Shown piece after piece: positions 28,691 through 37,596 of a DNA stretch of 64,000 nt. Location: the NCBI GenBank assembly GCA_017522105.1, contig JAFXAA010000013.1:124001-188000 (forward strand), given 5' to 3'. Each line of letters opens with the position of its first letter. Positions within the stretch are counted from its first letter, which is position 1. Below the pieces are notes generated by a model. That model was not told where the DNA came from and did no database searches. It saw nothing but the letters and a program-made list of their open reading frames with translations. This DNA comes from Bacteroidales bacterium. GTDB lineage: Bacteria > Bacteroidota > Bacteroidia > Bacteroidales > P3. Both the position numbers and the translations under genes were made by a program.

Positions 28691-29523
28691 AACAGGTCAA
28701 TTCTTGTATATATAAATGGATAAATATCTGAGGCATTTCTGTAAAACACCAGCATAGTGTCGTAACTCCACTCGTAAGCTCTAAAATCAGAGAGCAAACT
28801 TCTATTATCATTAACCATGGCGTATACCGTCTGTGCATGTATTTCGTATAAGAGAGTGTCTCGTCCCATCACAATCATGTCAGAATTAATATGCAAATCA
28901 CGATAGGATTCATTTCGCGGTGAGCCTTGTATTAAACTATAGAAATTATAAATTTGTTCCCATGTCATAGAAAGGATTCCAAACTCTGGGTCGAGCTCCA
29001 CTTGGGCGGCATGTGGGGCGAGGACAACCTCATGATCAGTGCACAGCGTCCAGCTGCCTGGCAGGTATTGCTGCAGCGGTACAAATACGAAGCCATTGGG
29101 GGCGGCACCGGCAGGTGGGGCCAGTTTGCTGGCCACACAGATATACCGTCCCTGCTCCTCGTCATACCAAAGGGTGACGTCGTAGCCTTCTTCGTATTTG
29201 GTTTTTACCCACGCCATGGCCGTCTCACGGCTTTCTGTGGTGTAGGTGAGGCGCTCCTTGGAGGGGTTAGTGGTTACGCCGTGTGCTATGGTCACAAGGT
29301 GTCCCTCGTCAGCCCCGTCGAAGCATTCGTCCACCAGCGCATTCCACTGTTCTGCGCTTTCCACAGTTCGGCTGTTGCTGACCTTGCCAACAATGTAGTT
29401 GACAATGCCAGCGGGATATGTGCTCGCCGTTGGCGTGTCGACGATGGCATTCTCTTTCTGGCAACTCGCGGCCATAACCGCGACTACAGCCGCCATAACC
29501 ATTAGTATTGCTGTTTTTTTCAT
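28687..29523 (-). CDS. Lipoprotein of unknown function in the ECF-sigma operon
   Basis: 278 aa. Signal peptide with lipobox MAASC (Cys 21), then a Thr/Ser-rich tether and a globular mixed alpha/beta region. I do not recognise a family. It ends in ATGA overlap with the subtilase gene, so the two are translationally coupled, and it starts 16 nt after the upstream lipoprotein gene. Composition (more AT-rich in the 3' third) resembles that of the subtilase gene and differs from the GC-richer sigma/anti-sigma genes. Confidence 0.75.
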   Translation of the reverse strand: MKKTAILMVMAAVVAVMAASCQKENAIVDTPTASTYPAGIVNYIVGKVSNSRTVESAEQWNALVDECFDGADEGHLVTIAHGVTTNPSKERLTYTTESRETAMAWVKTKYEEGYDVTLWYDEEQGRYICVASKLAPPAGAAPNGFVFVPLQQYLPGSWTLCTDHEVVLAPHAAQVELDPEFGILSMTWEQIYNFYSLIQGSPRNESYRDLHINSDMIVMGRDTLLYEIHAQTVYAMVNDNRSLLSDFRAYEWSYDTMLVFYRNASDIYPFIYTRIDLL

Positions 29524-29539
29524 AATTATTGACTGTTTT

Positions 29540-30028
29540 TCAGATTATTGTATTGTTGATGTTATGCTCCATGTTGGCGTACAGCACAGCGAGCATGTCG
29601 TCCGCCGAGGCGGCATGGATGATGCTCACCGTGCGGTTGAGGTAGGAGACCACCCTCATGTCGTTGGCCTCGTCGCCACCCGCGCCACGGTAGCGACCCA
29701 CGGTGACGATGTCCTCGCCACGCTCAATCCGGTGTTGCATGGCCTCCACAGGCTGCGGCGCTTTGAAGTCGTCCTGCAGCCGCTGCCAGGCCTCGTCGTC
29801 GGTGGCCGTGAGCATAAGCATGTCCACGCGCACGCTGTCGCCCGTTTCAGGGCCGCAGTGCACGCCTTTGTCGTGCAGCAGGGCCACCTGCAGGCCCTCC
29901 TGCGAGGCGTAGTCGCCATAGAGGCTTTCCAAAGCCCCCTTCGTGCCGCGCTGCATGCAGGCCTGCGCCACGGCGGCCACCGCCAGCACCGCCACGGCGG
30001 TGCGCAAAAGGTTCAGTGTCTTTCTCAT
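29540..30028 (-). CDS. Small lipoprotein/exported protein after the anti-sigma gene
   Basis: 162 aa from the ATG at 30028, which overlaps the preceding stop (ATGA). Residues 1-24 are a signal sequence ending in VAQAC, a weak lipobox. The rest has no recognised domain. Position (sigma, anti-sigma, small exported protein) recalls the DUF4252-type genes found next to Bacteroidota ECF factors, but similarity is too faint to assign. The frame is open upstream, but starting there would overlap the anti-sigma gene and lose the signal peptide. Confidence 0.7.
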   Translation of the reverse strand: MRKTLNLLRTAVAVLAVAAVAQACMQRGTKGALESLYGDYASQEGLQVALLHDKGVHCGPETGDSVRVDMLMLTATDDEAWQRLQDDFKAPQPVEAMQHRIERGEDIVTVGRYRGAGGDEANDMRVVSYLNRTVSIIHAASADDMLAVLYANMEHNINNTII

Positions 30029-30336
30029 ATCATCGTGTTTTGTCGGCAGCTGGCTATTACACCGTCGGCCTGTGTTAATACTTGCTGCATAGAGCACTCG
30101 TTGTTGCACACCAACGTCTGCGGACGGTGTGCCGCGAGTGCCGCGTTGACGCCCGCCGTCGCCACGAGAAGCACCGCGAGGGTGGTCGCCGCGAGGCGGT
30201 AGTAGCGACGCCGCGCTGTGTCAGAGCCTGCCGCCAGACGGGCGTCGAGTTCGACGCAGCGCCGTGTCACGTCGCGTCGCAGCGCCCCTTGGCGCCCGGC
30301 CTCGTCGAGCAGACGGTCAATATAATCTTCTTTCAT
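30025..30336 (-). CDS. Small single-pass membrane protein, probable anti-sigma factor
   Basis: 103 aa. A charged N-terminal ~40 residues (cytoplasmic if type II), one transmembrane helix at ~46-68, and a short C-terminal periplasmic tail with two cysteines (CNNEC). No ZAS zinc motif is visible. Overlap of 4 nt with both neighbours and its place directly after an ECF sigma gene suggest it tethers that sigma factor at the inner membrane. Confidence 0.7.
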   Translation of the reverse strand: MKEDYIDRLLDEAGRQGALRRDVTRRCVELDARLAAGSDTARRRYYRLAATTLAVLLVATAGVNAALAAHRPQTLVCNNECSMQQVLTQADGVIASCRQNTMI

Positions 30337-30866
30337 AACGATTGTGTATTATTGTTATCTACTATTTTCCCCAATGCTTCGGCCCGCTGGCGCAACAGCG
30401 CCACGAGGCGCCGGCGGCGCGACTTGACCGTGGTCAAGGGTTCACCGTTGCGGGTGGCTATCTCACCTAAACTGTAACCCTGGCGCAGCTGCTCCAGCAG
30501 GTCGGCGTAGACCTCCGGCAGCCCTTCGGCAAGGTCGTCGAGGAGTTCCGTGGCGCCATCGTCCTCATCCACAATGCTCTCCACCATCTCCATGTCAAGC
30601 CTCACCAGTTCGCGGCGCTGATGACGCCTGTGGCGCGAGGTGACGGCGCGTGTGTGCCAGAAGACCCACAGCCCTTCGGGCCAGGCCCCGAGGCTGCCGT
30701 CCACTGCGGCGAAACGCTCCCACAACGCGAGACGCACCTCCTGGGCCATGTCCTTCATCTCTTCGTCGCGGTCAGTGTGGCGCAGACATAGCGCGCGTAT
30801 CATACGCTCGTGCCGCAGCACCAGTCCGCTGAATCTGTTGAAGAGCTCGCTTCGGTCCATAGTCAT
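30333..30866 (-). CDS. ECF-type RNA polymerase sigma factor
   Basis: 177 aa. Region 2 covers ~5-85 (RFSGLVLRHERMIRALCLRH, DMAQEVRLALWERF). Region 4 helix-turn-helix spans ~115-165 (LPEVYADLLEQLRQGYSLGEIATRNGEPLTTVKSR). First gene of a six-gene operon (30866 to 25569) whose genes overlap or are separated by at most 32 nt. An ATG two codons downstream (30860) is an alternative start. An inverted repeat covers the first start codon (30865-30891), possibly for autoregulation. Confidence 0.9.
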   Translation of the reverse strand: MTMDRSELFNRFSGLVLRHERMIRALCLRHTDRDEEMKDMAQEVRLALWERFAAVDGSLGAWPEGLWVFWHTRAVTSRHRRHQRRELVRLDMEMVESIVDEDDGATELLDDLAEGLPEVYADLLEQLRQGYSLGEIATRNGEPLTTVKSRRRRLVALLRQRAEALGKIVDNNNTQSL

Positions 30867-30891
30867 GCCTTTCTACATACAATAAAGGCAT
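30865..30891 (-). promoter_or_regulatory. Inverted repeat over the sigma-factor start codon
   Basis: ATGCCTTT - 11 nt - AAAGGCAT, perfect 8-bp arms. In the mRNA the right arm contains AAAGG and the first bases of the AUG, so folding would hide the initiation site; as DNA it could be an operator. Confidence 0.5.
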
Positions 30892-31035
30892 TTTTTACCC
30901 CAAAAGGATGCACGGCACCCTTATTTTAATATTTTTTAACACACCACAACCCCATGCCCCCATCCAGTATTTTGCATGAATAGGGCGGCGCTGGCGGCAG
31001 GATGCCGCACCGGAAAGATGCTGTGTGTGTGGCTG

Positions 31036-31350
31036 TCAGAGACGCTCCTTGAGGTCTGTGAGGAAGGCGCGCAGGTCGGTGAGGTTCCGTATAACCTGCA
31101 TCTTGGGATCTTCCTCGGGGTGCGCGCGGAGCTGGTCACGTGCCCCATCGAGGGTGTAGCCGCAGTCGCGCGTCAGGTAATGTATGCGTTGCAGCAGCTC
31201 CACGTCGCGCCGCGTGTAGGAGCGCACGCCGCGACGGTTACGCACCGGGTGCAGCTGGTCGAACTCCGTCTCCCAGAAGCGCAGCACCGAAGGTGCCACC
31301 CCAAGAAGCTCGGAGACCTCTCCTATAGAATAGTATAACTTATCGTCCAT
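31036..31350 (-). CDS. MerR family transcriptional regulator
   Basis: 104 aa. Winged helix at the N-terminus: YYSIGEVSELLGVAPSVLRFWETEFDQLHPVRNRRGVRSYTRRDVELL, then a short coiled-coil helix. No effector domain, so a small MerR of the type common in Bacteroidota next to LPS and envelope genes. It starts 37 nt after lptD on the same strand, probably co-transcribed. Confidence 0.9.
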   Translation of the reverse strand: MDDKLYYSIGEVSELLGVAPSVLRFWETEFDQLHPVRNRRGVRSYTRRDVELLQRIHYLTRDCGYTLDGARDQLRAHPEEDPKMQVIRNLTDLRAFLTDLKERL

Positions 31351-31387
31351 AAATAAATATCTTAACTCATAACTCTTAACTCAAAAC

Positions 31388-34090
31388 TCAATAAGAATAG
31401 TACCCTTGGTTCTCGAGGTAGTTCTCGCGTTTCTCATACTTCACGTCGCGCAGGGCGTCAGCCTTGATGTTGATCTGGAACGACCAGCTGCGGTAGTAGC
31501 CGAAAGGCACCCACGAGAAGCGCATCTCCCAGCAATGAAGGTCGCGGTAAATGTCGACGGTGGTGTATGACATGCCGTGGTTGACAAAGTCGTACCCCGT
31601 AGTCATGGCGAGCTTCCAGTTGGGTGTGAGATTCACATTGCCGCTGATGCTGATGCTCTGTATGGTCTCGTGCTTGAGGTTCATCTCGCGTGCCACATAG
31701 GAACTCACATGGCTGAAGTTATAGCTGATGCTGATGTTCCATGGCACCGAGAAGTCCACATAGCCGCCCATCATCATGGTGGGGCTGTAGTTGTAGGGGG
31801 TCTGCAGCAGGGCGTAGACAGGCTGTCCCTGACTCTTCTCTCCACCGCCGCTGAAAGTGCTGTTGTTGAGGTTGAGGGAGAGCTGTGCGCTCCAGGTGGA
31901 GTTCTGCGTGCGGAAGAGGCGGCGTTCGGCGGTCCAAAGGAACTTGTTGTGCAGGTTGCCTATGGAGTCGATGACGTAGGGGCAGAAGGAGCCGCTGTAG
32001 TTGAGCACCAGCGAGCGGAAGAGTGTGGTGCGTCCTGTGACAGAGAGGTTGCTGAGGTTGAGCGAATCCTTGGCGAAGTCGTAGTAGCCGCTGAAGGTGA
32101 GGTTCTCCAGCAGGGTCACTTTTTTGACCTCGGCCGCTGTGTCGAAGGGGTTCTGCACCTTGACCTCCAGATTGTTGCCCACGGCGAGGCGCAACTGGCC
32201 GCTGCGTCCGTCGGGGGGGCCGCCGTAGAGGCTCTGCTGGAAGATAGAGTAGCGGTGCACATAGCCCGTGTTGTCGGTGTACTGGCGCCAGTAGCCCAGC
32301 TTCTCGCTGCCGAAGTCGGGACGGTAGGTGAAGCTCAGCGAGGGGTTGATGACATGGCGCAGGGCCTTGAGGGGGCCGCGACGGAACTGGAACATGCCAT
32401 AGATGCGTGTGGTCAGCGACGAGGAGAAGCTGACATCGCGGTTGGAGCGGAAACCGCGCACGGTGTCGGTGTGCAGGGTGCCAGTGGCGTTGTCGTAGGT
32501 GTGCTCTATGGTGCTCCAATGCCAGCGCTCGTTGTATGTGATGCTGTTTGTCCAGTTGAAATACTTGAGCACCTTGAGGCTGCTGCTCAAGGGTATGGAG
32601 TGCTGCACGCCGTACTGCATGCGGTCGAGTGTTGTGCGCTTGAAGAGGTCCGTGTCCTGCGCCGTGATGTTGTCCTCGGCGTTCATCACATAGGAGAGGG
32701 AGATGTTCTCATACCAGCGGTAGCCGCCCACGGGGTTGCGGCGCCGCAGGGGGTAGATAGTCACCGAGGAGAGAGTGATGGACGGCAGCTTGATGTTCAT
32801 GACGCCGGTCTGCGCGTTGAACGACTCGCGCGCCGTGGCCGCAAGGTTGAGGTAGGAGCCGAGCTTGGTGTTGTAACTAACGGAGGATGTGGTGGTGCTG
32901 TTGAAGTAGTCGGCCCGCGAGGTGGTGTTGCGGTTGTAGTTGCGGCTCTGCAGGTTGACGTTGGCCGAGAAGCGGCTGTAGGGGTTGGCTTTGGCATCCT
33001 GGTTGTGCTGCCATGTGAACTTGAAGTCGGTATAGGCGCTGTAGGTGTTGGGGTCGCCCTGTATGCCGGTGAAGGTGCGCCCGATGCGGGCGTCGAGGAG
33101 GCCTTTGTACTTGTAGCGTTTGTAGTAGTTGGACTTCACCTCGCCGGCCCACGACAGGTTGGTGTACAATTCGGCGAGAAACGAGAGGTCAATGTTGTCG
33201 TTGACAGCCCAGTAGTAGCCACCGTCCTTGAGGTAGTAGCCGCGGTAGTTCATCCAGCCGTAGGAGGGGATGATGACGCCAGAGGCGCGGTCGTGGGTTA
33301 TGGGGAAGAAGGCGAAAGGCAGCGCCACGGGGGTTGGCGAGTCCTCGACGGTGAGCCATGCCGGGCCGGTGACAATCTTGTCGCCGGTGATGAGCTTGGA
33401 CTTGGTGAAGTTGATGGCGAAGTGGGGGTGTGCGTAGTTGCAGGTAGTGTAGCTGCCACCGCTGAGGTACATCACCGAGTCGTTGAGTTTCTTCACTTTG
33501 TGGCCGTGCAGGTAGCCCTCGCCCTCCTGGGTGATGACGCTCTGTATGATGCCCTTCTGCGAGTTGTAGTTGTAGGTGATGGTGTCGGCGTGGTACTCGT
33601 CCTCGCCCTGCTTGAAGAATGGGCGACCCACCACGTCGCCTGCCGTGTCGGTGGTGCCGTAAGCGTGCAGGGTCTGCTTGCCGAAGTCCACCTCCACGCG
33701 GTCGGCCTCAAGCTTCATTTCGCCGTAGTCAATGACACCGTCGCTGTAGAGGAAGGCGCGGCGCGAGGAGAGATCCATGGCCACGGAGTCGCGTGCTTTG
33801 TACTTCACCAGCTCGTCCACAGCGTCGGGCGAGATGCGCATCAGCGTGTCTACATCGGCCTGTGCCACAGCATTATAGGTGTAGCACAGCAACATAAACA
33901 CCACAAACACAACCTTTAAGGCGAGCCCCTTCGGAGCCCCTACGGAGTCCCTACGGCCCCTCTTCGGCCCTCGGACGCCCCCACAAGGACGGGATGGGAT
34001 ATGGATGCCGATGCGACACCGCCGAGGTGCCGCCGCGGCACCCTGCGGCACCGGAATGACGCTGGCGATATGTCTTTTACAAAGCTGCAA
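31388..34090 (-). CDS. lptD: LPS-assembly outer membrane protein LptD
   Basis: Up to 900 aa. Inserts LPS into the outer leaflet of the outer membrane. Seen: hydrophobic signal segment VVFVVFMLLCYTYNAVAQA (~60-78), OstA/LptA-like beta-jellyroll (~95-250: RRAFLYSDGVIDYGEMKLEADRVEVDF), then a long beta-barrel with alternating aromatic strands to the C-terminal YY-S-Y. The start is unclear: no ATG precedes the signal segment in frame, only TTG at 34090 or GTG at ~34051, and the region between is partly an 11-bp-period array. A promoter lies at 34144-34151. Confidence 0.88.
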   Translation of the reverse strand: MQLCKRHIASVIPVPQGAAAAPRRCRIGIHIPSRPCGGVRGPKRGRRDSVGAPKGLALKVVFVVFMLLCYTYNAVAQADVDTLMRISPDAVDELVKYKARDSVAMDLSSRRAFLYSDGVIDYGEMKLEADRVEVDFGKQTLHAYGTTDTAGDVVGRPFFKQGEDEYHADTITYNYNSQKGIIQSVITQEGEGYLHGHKVKKLNDSVMYLSGGSYTTCNYAHPHFAINFTKSKLITGDKIVTGPAWLTVEDSPTPVALPFAFFPITHDRASGVIIPSYGWMNYRGYYLKDGGYYWAVNDNIDLSFLAELYTNLSWAGEVKSNYYKRYKYKGLLDARIGRTFTGIQGDPNTYSAYTDFKFTWQHNQDAKANPYSRFSANVNLQSRNYNRNTTSRADYFNSTTTSSVSYNTKLGSYLNLAATARESFNAQTGVMNIKLPSITLSSVTIYPLRRRNPVGGYRWYENISLSYVMNAEDNITAQDTDLFKRTTLDRMQYGVQHSIPLSSSLKVLKYFNWTNSITYNERWHWSTIEHTYDNATGTLHTDTVRGFRSNRDVSFSSSLTTRIYGMFQFRRGPLKALRHVINPSLSFTYRPDFGSEKLGYWRQYTDNTGYVHRYSIFQQSLYGGPPDGRSGQLRLAVGNNLEVKVQNPFDTAAEVKKVTLLENLTFSGYYDFAKDSLNLSNLSVTGRTTLFRSLVLNYSGSFCPYVIDSIGNLHNKFLWTAERRLFRTQNSTWSAQLSLNLNNSTFSGGGEKSQGQPVYALLQTPYNYSPTMMMGGYVDFSVPWNISISYNFSHVSSYVAREMNLKHETIQSISISGNVNLTPNWKLAMTTGYDFVNHGMSYTTVDIYRDLHCWEMRFSWVPFGYYRSWSFQINIKADALRDVKYEKRENYLENQGYYSY
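33921..33974. repeat. 11-bp-period array, inverted copy, at the 5' end of lptD
   Basis: On the minus strand 11-mers CCGAAGAGGGG, CCGTAGGGACT, CCGTAGGGGCT, CCGAAGGGGCT. 33932-33959 is the exact reverse complement of 9799-9826 (28 nt). Here it lies in frame just before the lptD signal segment. Confidence 0.8.
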
Positions 34091-34123
34091 AATATTTAAT
34101 TTTCAACATTCAGAAAATATTTG

Positions 34124-34131
34124 TACTTTTG
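34124..34131 (+). promoter_or_regulatory. -7 box for the amidase gene
   Basis: TACTTTTG; start expected near 34138, ~60 nt before the amidase ATG. Confidence 0.6.
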
Positions 34132-34143
34132 CATTTCGGATTG

Positions 34144-34151
34144 CAAAGATA
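34144..34151 (-). promoter_or_regulatory. -7 box for lptD
   Basis: TATCTTTG on the minus strand; start near 34137, so it overlaps the amidase promoter on the other strand almost base for base. Confidence 0.6.
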
Positions 34152-34196
34152 AAACTATTTCTGCAAACTGAAAAACAAAAATATATTGTCGTGTAT

Positions 34197-36080
34197 ATGA
34201 AACGCTTATTTGTCCTAATTATTGTAACTATCCTGTCGTGCGGTGCTGTTTTTTCGCAAAAAAAGGATGCCTACCGCGTGCGGACAGTGGTGATAGACCC
34301 GGGCCACGGCGGCGCCAAGCCCGGAGCCCAGGGCAGCCGCTCGTGGGAGAAGAACATCACGCTCGCCGTGGCAAAGAAGTTCGGCAAGCTGATACAGGAC
34401 AACTATCCCGACGTCAAAGTCATCTTCACCCGCACCAACGACGCCGACATATCGCTGGCCGAACGCGCCCGCATAGCCAACCGCAACAAGGCCGACCTCT
34501 TCATCAGCATACACGCCAATTCGCACCCCACCAGCTCGCCCACCGGCGTGGAGACCTTCGTCATGGGCCTCTCGGAAAGCAGGGCCAATCTGGAAGTGGC
34601 CAAGAAAGAGAACGCCGACATACTGCTCGAAGCCGATTACAAGAACGACAAAGACTACGCCGGCTTCGACCCCAACTCCGACGAGAGCTACATCATCTTC
34701 ACCATAGCCCAGAACGCCTACCTTGAGAAAAGCCTCAACTTCGCGCAAGCCATACAGACACAGTACAAGAGCAACCTGAAGACCATCAACCGCGGAGTGA
34801 AGCAGGCCGAGCTTTTCGTGCTCTATAAGACTGCCATGCCGTCGGTGCTGACGGAGATAGGATTCATCAGCAACCCCAAGGAAGAAGCCTTCATGCTCAG
34901 CGACGAGGGACAGGCCAAGATAGCCCTGTGCCTCTTCAACGCCTTCATGAACTTCAAGGCCGCCGAGGAAGGCAGCAACCGCATTGCCAACCCGGTAATC
35001 AACATTCCCGGCTACAAAGCCCCCGCCACCAACGCCAAAGCCACGGCAGAACCGAAGCAGGTGGCACAGGCGGAGGCCAAGACCGAAGTCAAGGCCGAAG
35101 TCAAGACAGAGCCAACTCCACAGCCCCAGGCCGCGCCGAAGGAGGAGCCGAAGCCTGCGGCCGCACCACCGGCCACGCCGCAACCTGAAGCCAAACCCGC
35201 ACCCAAGGCTGACACGCCGGCTCCCAAAGCGGAAGCCACACCCGAGACCCGCCCGGATGAGATGCCGGCAGCAACTGCCACCACCCCGCAGGACAAGCCG
35301 CTGCCCCCGGCGGCACTGCCCCCCGTGCAGGAGCAGAAAGCCACACCCACGGTGGCACCCGCAGCCGAACGGCCACAACCGCAACAGGCACCCGCCGACA
35401 CCAAGGAAGAACCGGCGCCGACGCCTGCACCCGAACCTGAAAACCAAGCCCAGCCGGAGGAGATACCGACGCTACAGCCACCGCAACACAGCGCCCCTGC
35501 CTCGGCCACTTCCTACTACACAGTGCAGTTCCTCACCACTCCCGCCGAACTCAAGGCCGGCGCGCCGCAGCTGGGAGGCATAACCGACTTCCAGGCCGTC
35601 AAGCAAGGCAAGTACACCGCCTACCGCACGGGGCGTTTTGCCACCTTCCAGGAGGCCACCGACTACTGCGAACACCTGAAGAAGACCACCCGCTTCAAGG
35701 ACGCCTGGGCCATGCTGCACCGCCAGCCCGCACAGGCTCCCGCCGCAGCCCCAGCAGAAACCACAGCCCCATCCAAACAGCGGCAGACCACAGCCAAAAC
35801 CGGCGGCGTCACCTACCGCATACAATTCCTCACCGCCAGAAACGTGAAGAAGGTCGGTGACCCAGACCTGCAGGGCATCAAAGACTTCCACACGGCCAAA
35901 GCCGGACGCTACTACCTCTACACCGCAGGCAACTACAGCACCCAGGCCGAAGCCGAGAAACGGCTGGAGACCATACGCAAGACGACCTCTTTCAAGGATG
36001 CCTTCGTGATAGCCATCCACAATGGCGAGCGCATCAGCCTGGAGCAGGCGGCAGCCATAAAGCAAAAAAACAAACGATGA
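34197..36080 (+). CDS. N-acetylmuramoyl-L-alanine amidase with two C-terminal SPOR-like domains
   Basis: 627 aa from ATG 34197 (signal peptide MKRLFVLIIVTILSCGAVFS). Cleaves the amide between MurNAc and the stem peptide, typically in daughter-cell separation. Amidase_3 domain ~28-265: VVIDPGHGGAKPGA, ERARIANRNKADLFISIHAN, TEIGFISNPKEE supply the zinc ligands and catalytic Glu. A ~170-residue Pro/Ala/Lys/Glu linker follows. Two repeats at ~438-508 and ~536-620 (YTVQFLTT..., YRIQFLTA...) look like SPOR-type peptidoglycan-binding domains. ATGA overlap with the ABC gene. Confidence 0.9.
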   Translation: MKRLFVLIIVTILSCGAVFSQKKDAYRVRTVVIDPGHGGAKPGAQGSRSWEKNITLAVAKKFGKLIQDNYPDVKVIFTRTNDADISLAERARIANRNKADLFISIHANSHPTSSPTGVETFVMGLSESRANLEVAKKENADILLEADYKNDKDYAGFDPNSDESYIIFTIAQNAYLEKSLNFAQAIQTQYKSNLKTINRGVKQAELFVLYKTAMPSVLTEIGFISNPKEEAFMLSDEGQAKIALCLFNAFMNFKAAEEGSNRIANPVINIPGYKAPATNAKATAEPKQVAQAEAKTEVKAEVKTEPTPQPQAAPKEEPKPAAAPPATPQPEAKPAPKADTPAPKAEATPETRPDEMPAATATTPQDKPLPPAALPPVQEQKATPTVAPAAERPQPQQAPADTKEEPAPTPAPEPENQAQPEEIPTLQPPQHSAPASATSYYTVQFLTTPAELKAGAPQLGGITDFQAVKQGKYTAYRTGRFATFQEATDYCEHLKKTTRFKDAWAMLHRQPAQAPAAAPAETTAPSKQRQTTAKTGGVTYRIQFLTARNVKKVGDPDLQGIKDFHTAKAGRYYLYTAGNYSTQAEAEKRLETIRKTTSFKDAFVIAIHNGERISLEQAAAIKQKNKR

Positions 36081-36769
36081 TAGAAGTCAAGGACATAAGC
36101 AAACTATACGGCGAACAGCGCGCCGTGGACCACGCCACCTTCAGCGTGAAGAAAGGCGAGATTGTGGGCCTGTTGGGTCCCAACGGTGCCGGCAAGTCAA
36201 CGCTGATGAAGATAATCACCTGCTTCATCCCCCCGACGGAAGGCGAAGTGAACGTCTGCGGCCACAGCATCTACGACGACACCCTCGCCGTGCGTCGCTG
36301 CATAGGCTATCTGCCTGAGCACAATCCGCTGTACCTCGACATGTATGTGCGCGAGTACCTGCGCTTTGCCGCAGGGCTGGGCGGCGTGAAGAACAGCGCC
36401 GAACGCGCCGACGAGATGATAGAGCTCACGGGCCTCACCCCCGAGGCCAACAAGCGCATAGGGCAGCTCTCCAAGGGCTACCGCCAACGCGTGGGCCTGG
36501 CGCAGGCCATGATCCACGACCCGCAGGTGCTGATACTCGACGAGCCCACCACGGGCCTCGACCCCAACCAGCTGGAGTTCATACGCGGCGTCATACGCAA
36601 CGCCGGCAAAGACAAGGCGGTGCTGCTCTCCACACACATCATGCAGGAGGTGGAGGCCATGTGCAGCCGCGCCATCATCATGGGCCACGGCAAGATACTG
36701 GCCGACGAGAACATCAGCGGCCTGACGGCCAACAAGCTGACAGAACAGTTCCACAAGCTAACAATGTAA
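36077..36769 (+). CDS. ABC transporter ATP-binding protein (GldA-like)
   Basis: 230 aa. Walker [11 protein letters not shown]-loop region YLPEHNPLY, signature LSKGYRQRV, Walker B VLILDEP, H-loop [10 protein letters not shown]. Strongly like GldA/YadG-type exporters' ATPases, but ~70 residues shorter than GldA because the C-terminal extension is missing. No permease gene is adjacent; pyrF follows after 5 nt. Partner and substrate are unknown. Confidence 0.82.
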   Translation: MIEVKDISKLYGEQRAVDHATFSVKKGEIVGLLGPNGAGKSTLMKIITCFIPPTEGEVNVCGHSIYDDTLAVRRCIGYLPEHNPLYLDMYVREYLRFAAGLGGVKNSAERADEMIELTGLTPEANKRIGQLSKGYRQRVGLAQAMIHDPQVLILDEPTTGLDPNQLEFIRGVIRNAGKDKAVLLSTHIMQEVEAMCSRAIIMGHGKILADENISGLTANKLTEQFHKLTM

Positions 36770-36774
36770 GAGAT

Positions 36775-37596
36775 ATGACACGCAAAGAGTTAATAGACCT
36801 CATCCGCGAGCGCCGCTCGTTCCTCTGCGTCGGCCTCGACACCGACCCCGCCAAGATGCCCGAGCACCTGCGCAACGAGAAGGACGGCATCTTCCTGTTC
36901 AACCGAGCCATCATCGACGCCACGATAGACCACTGCGTGGCCTACAAGCCCAACCTGGCCTTCTACGAAGCCCTCGGCATCGAAGGTCTGCGGCAGCTGA
37001 AGCTGACGATGGACTACATCCACGGCATGGGCAAGGCCGTCTTCACCATTGCCGACGCCAAACGCGGCGACATAGGCAACACCAGCGAGCGCTACGCCAA
37101 GGCATTCCTCGACCCCAAGGGGGACTTCAACTTCGACGCCATCACCGTGGCCCCCTACATGGGTGCCGACTCGGTGCAGCCCTTCACCGTCTACGACGGC
37201 AAGTGGGTCATCCTGCTGGCGCTGACCTCCAACAAAGGGGCCTTCGACTTCCAGCTGACCGAGGACAAAGAGGGCACGCCGCTCTACCAGCGCGTGCTGG
37301 AGACCTCGAAGCAGTGGGGCAGCGAGGAGAACATGATGTATGTGGTAGGCGCCACAAAGGCCGAGATGCTGACTGACGTACGCCGCATAGTGCCCGGCAG
37401 CTTCCTGCTGGTGCCCGGCGTTGGCGCCCAGGGCGGCAGCCTCGAAGAGGTGTGCAAATACGGCCTCACCAAGGACTGTGGTCTGCTGGTCAACTCGTCG
37501 CGCGGCATCATCTATGCCTCCTCCGGCACCGACTTTGCCGAAGCCGCCAGTCGCGAAGCACAGAAGCTGCAACAACAAATGGCCGCCGTGCTATGA
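36775..37596 (+). CDS. pyrF: Orotidine 5'-phosphate decarboxylase (type 2)
   Basis: 273 aa. Last step of UMP synthesis. Seen: [10 protein letters not shown] at the N-terminus, the catalytic [13 protein letters not shown] cluster (Asp-Lys-type site, ADAKRGD), VAPYMG, and [13 protein letters not shown] near the end, all of the long type-2 form. Five nt after the ABC gene; its stop overlaps the next ATG. Confidence 0.96.
   Translation: MTRKELIDLIRERRSFLCVGLDTDPAKMPEHLRNEKDGIFLFNRAIIDATIDHCVAYKPNLAFYEALGIEGLRQLKLTMDYIHGMGKAVFTIADAKRGDIGNTSERYAKAFLDPKGDFNFDAITVAPYMGADSVQPFTVYDGKWVILLALTSNKGAFDFQLTEDKEGTPLYQRVLETSKQWGSEENMMYVVGATKAEMLTDVRRIVPGSFLLVPGVGAQGGSLEEVCKYGLTKDCGLLVNSSRGIIYASSGTDFAEAASREAQKLQQQMAAVL

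Noticed and set aside
31577..33919. 780-codon open frame antisense to lptD
   Set aside because: It mirrors a GC-rich coding strand, has low-complexity Val/Gly/Ala/His composition and no domain; lptD on the other strand has clear homology.
34215..35447. 410-codon frame antisense to the amidase
   Set aside because: Gly/Leu/Arg-rich complement of the Pro/Ala/Lys linker; the amidase reading is certain.
36077..36769. ABC ATPase as a truncated pseudogene of gldA
   Set aside because: All nucleotide-binding motifs are intact, the stop is followed at once by pyrF in a compact operon, and short ATPases of this size exist.
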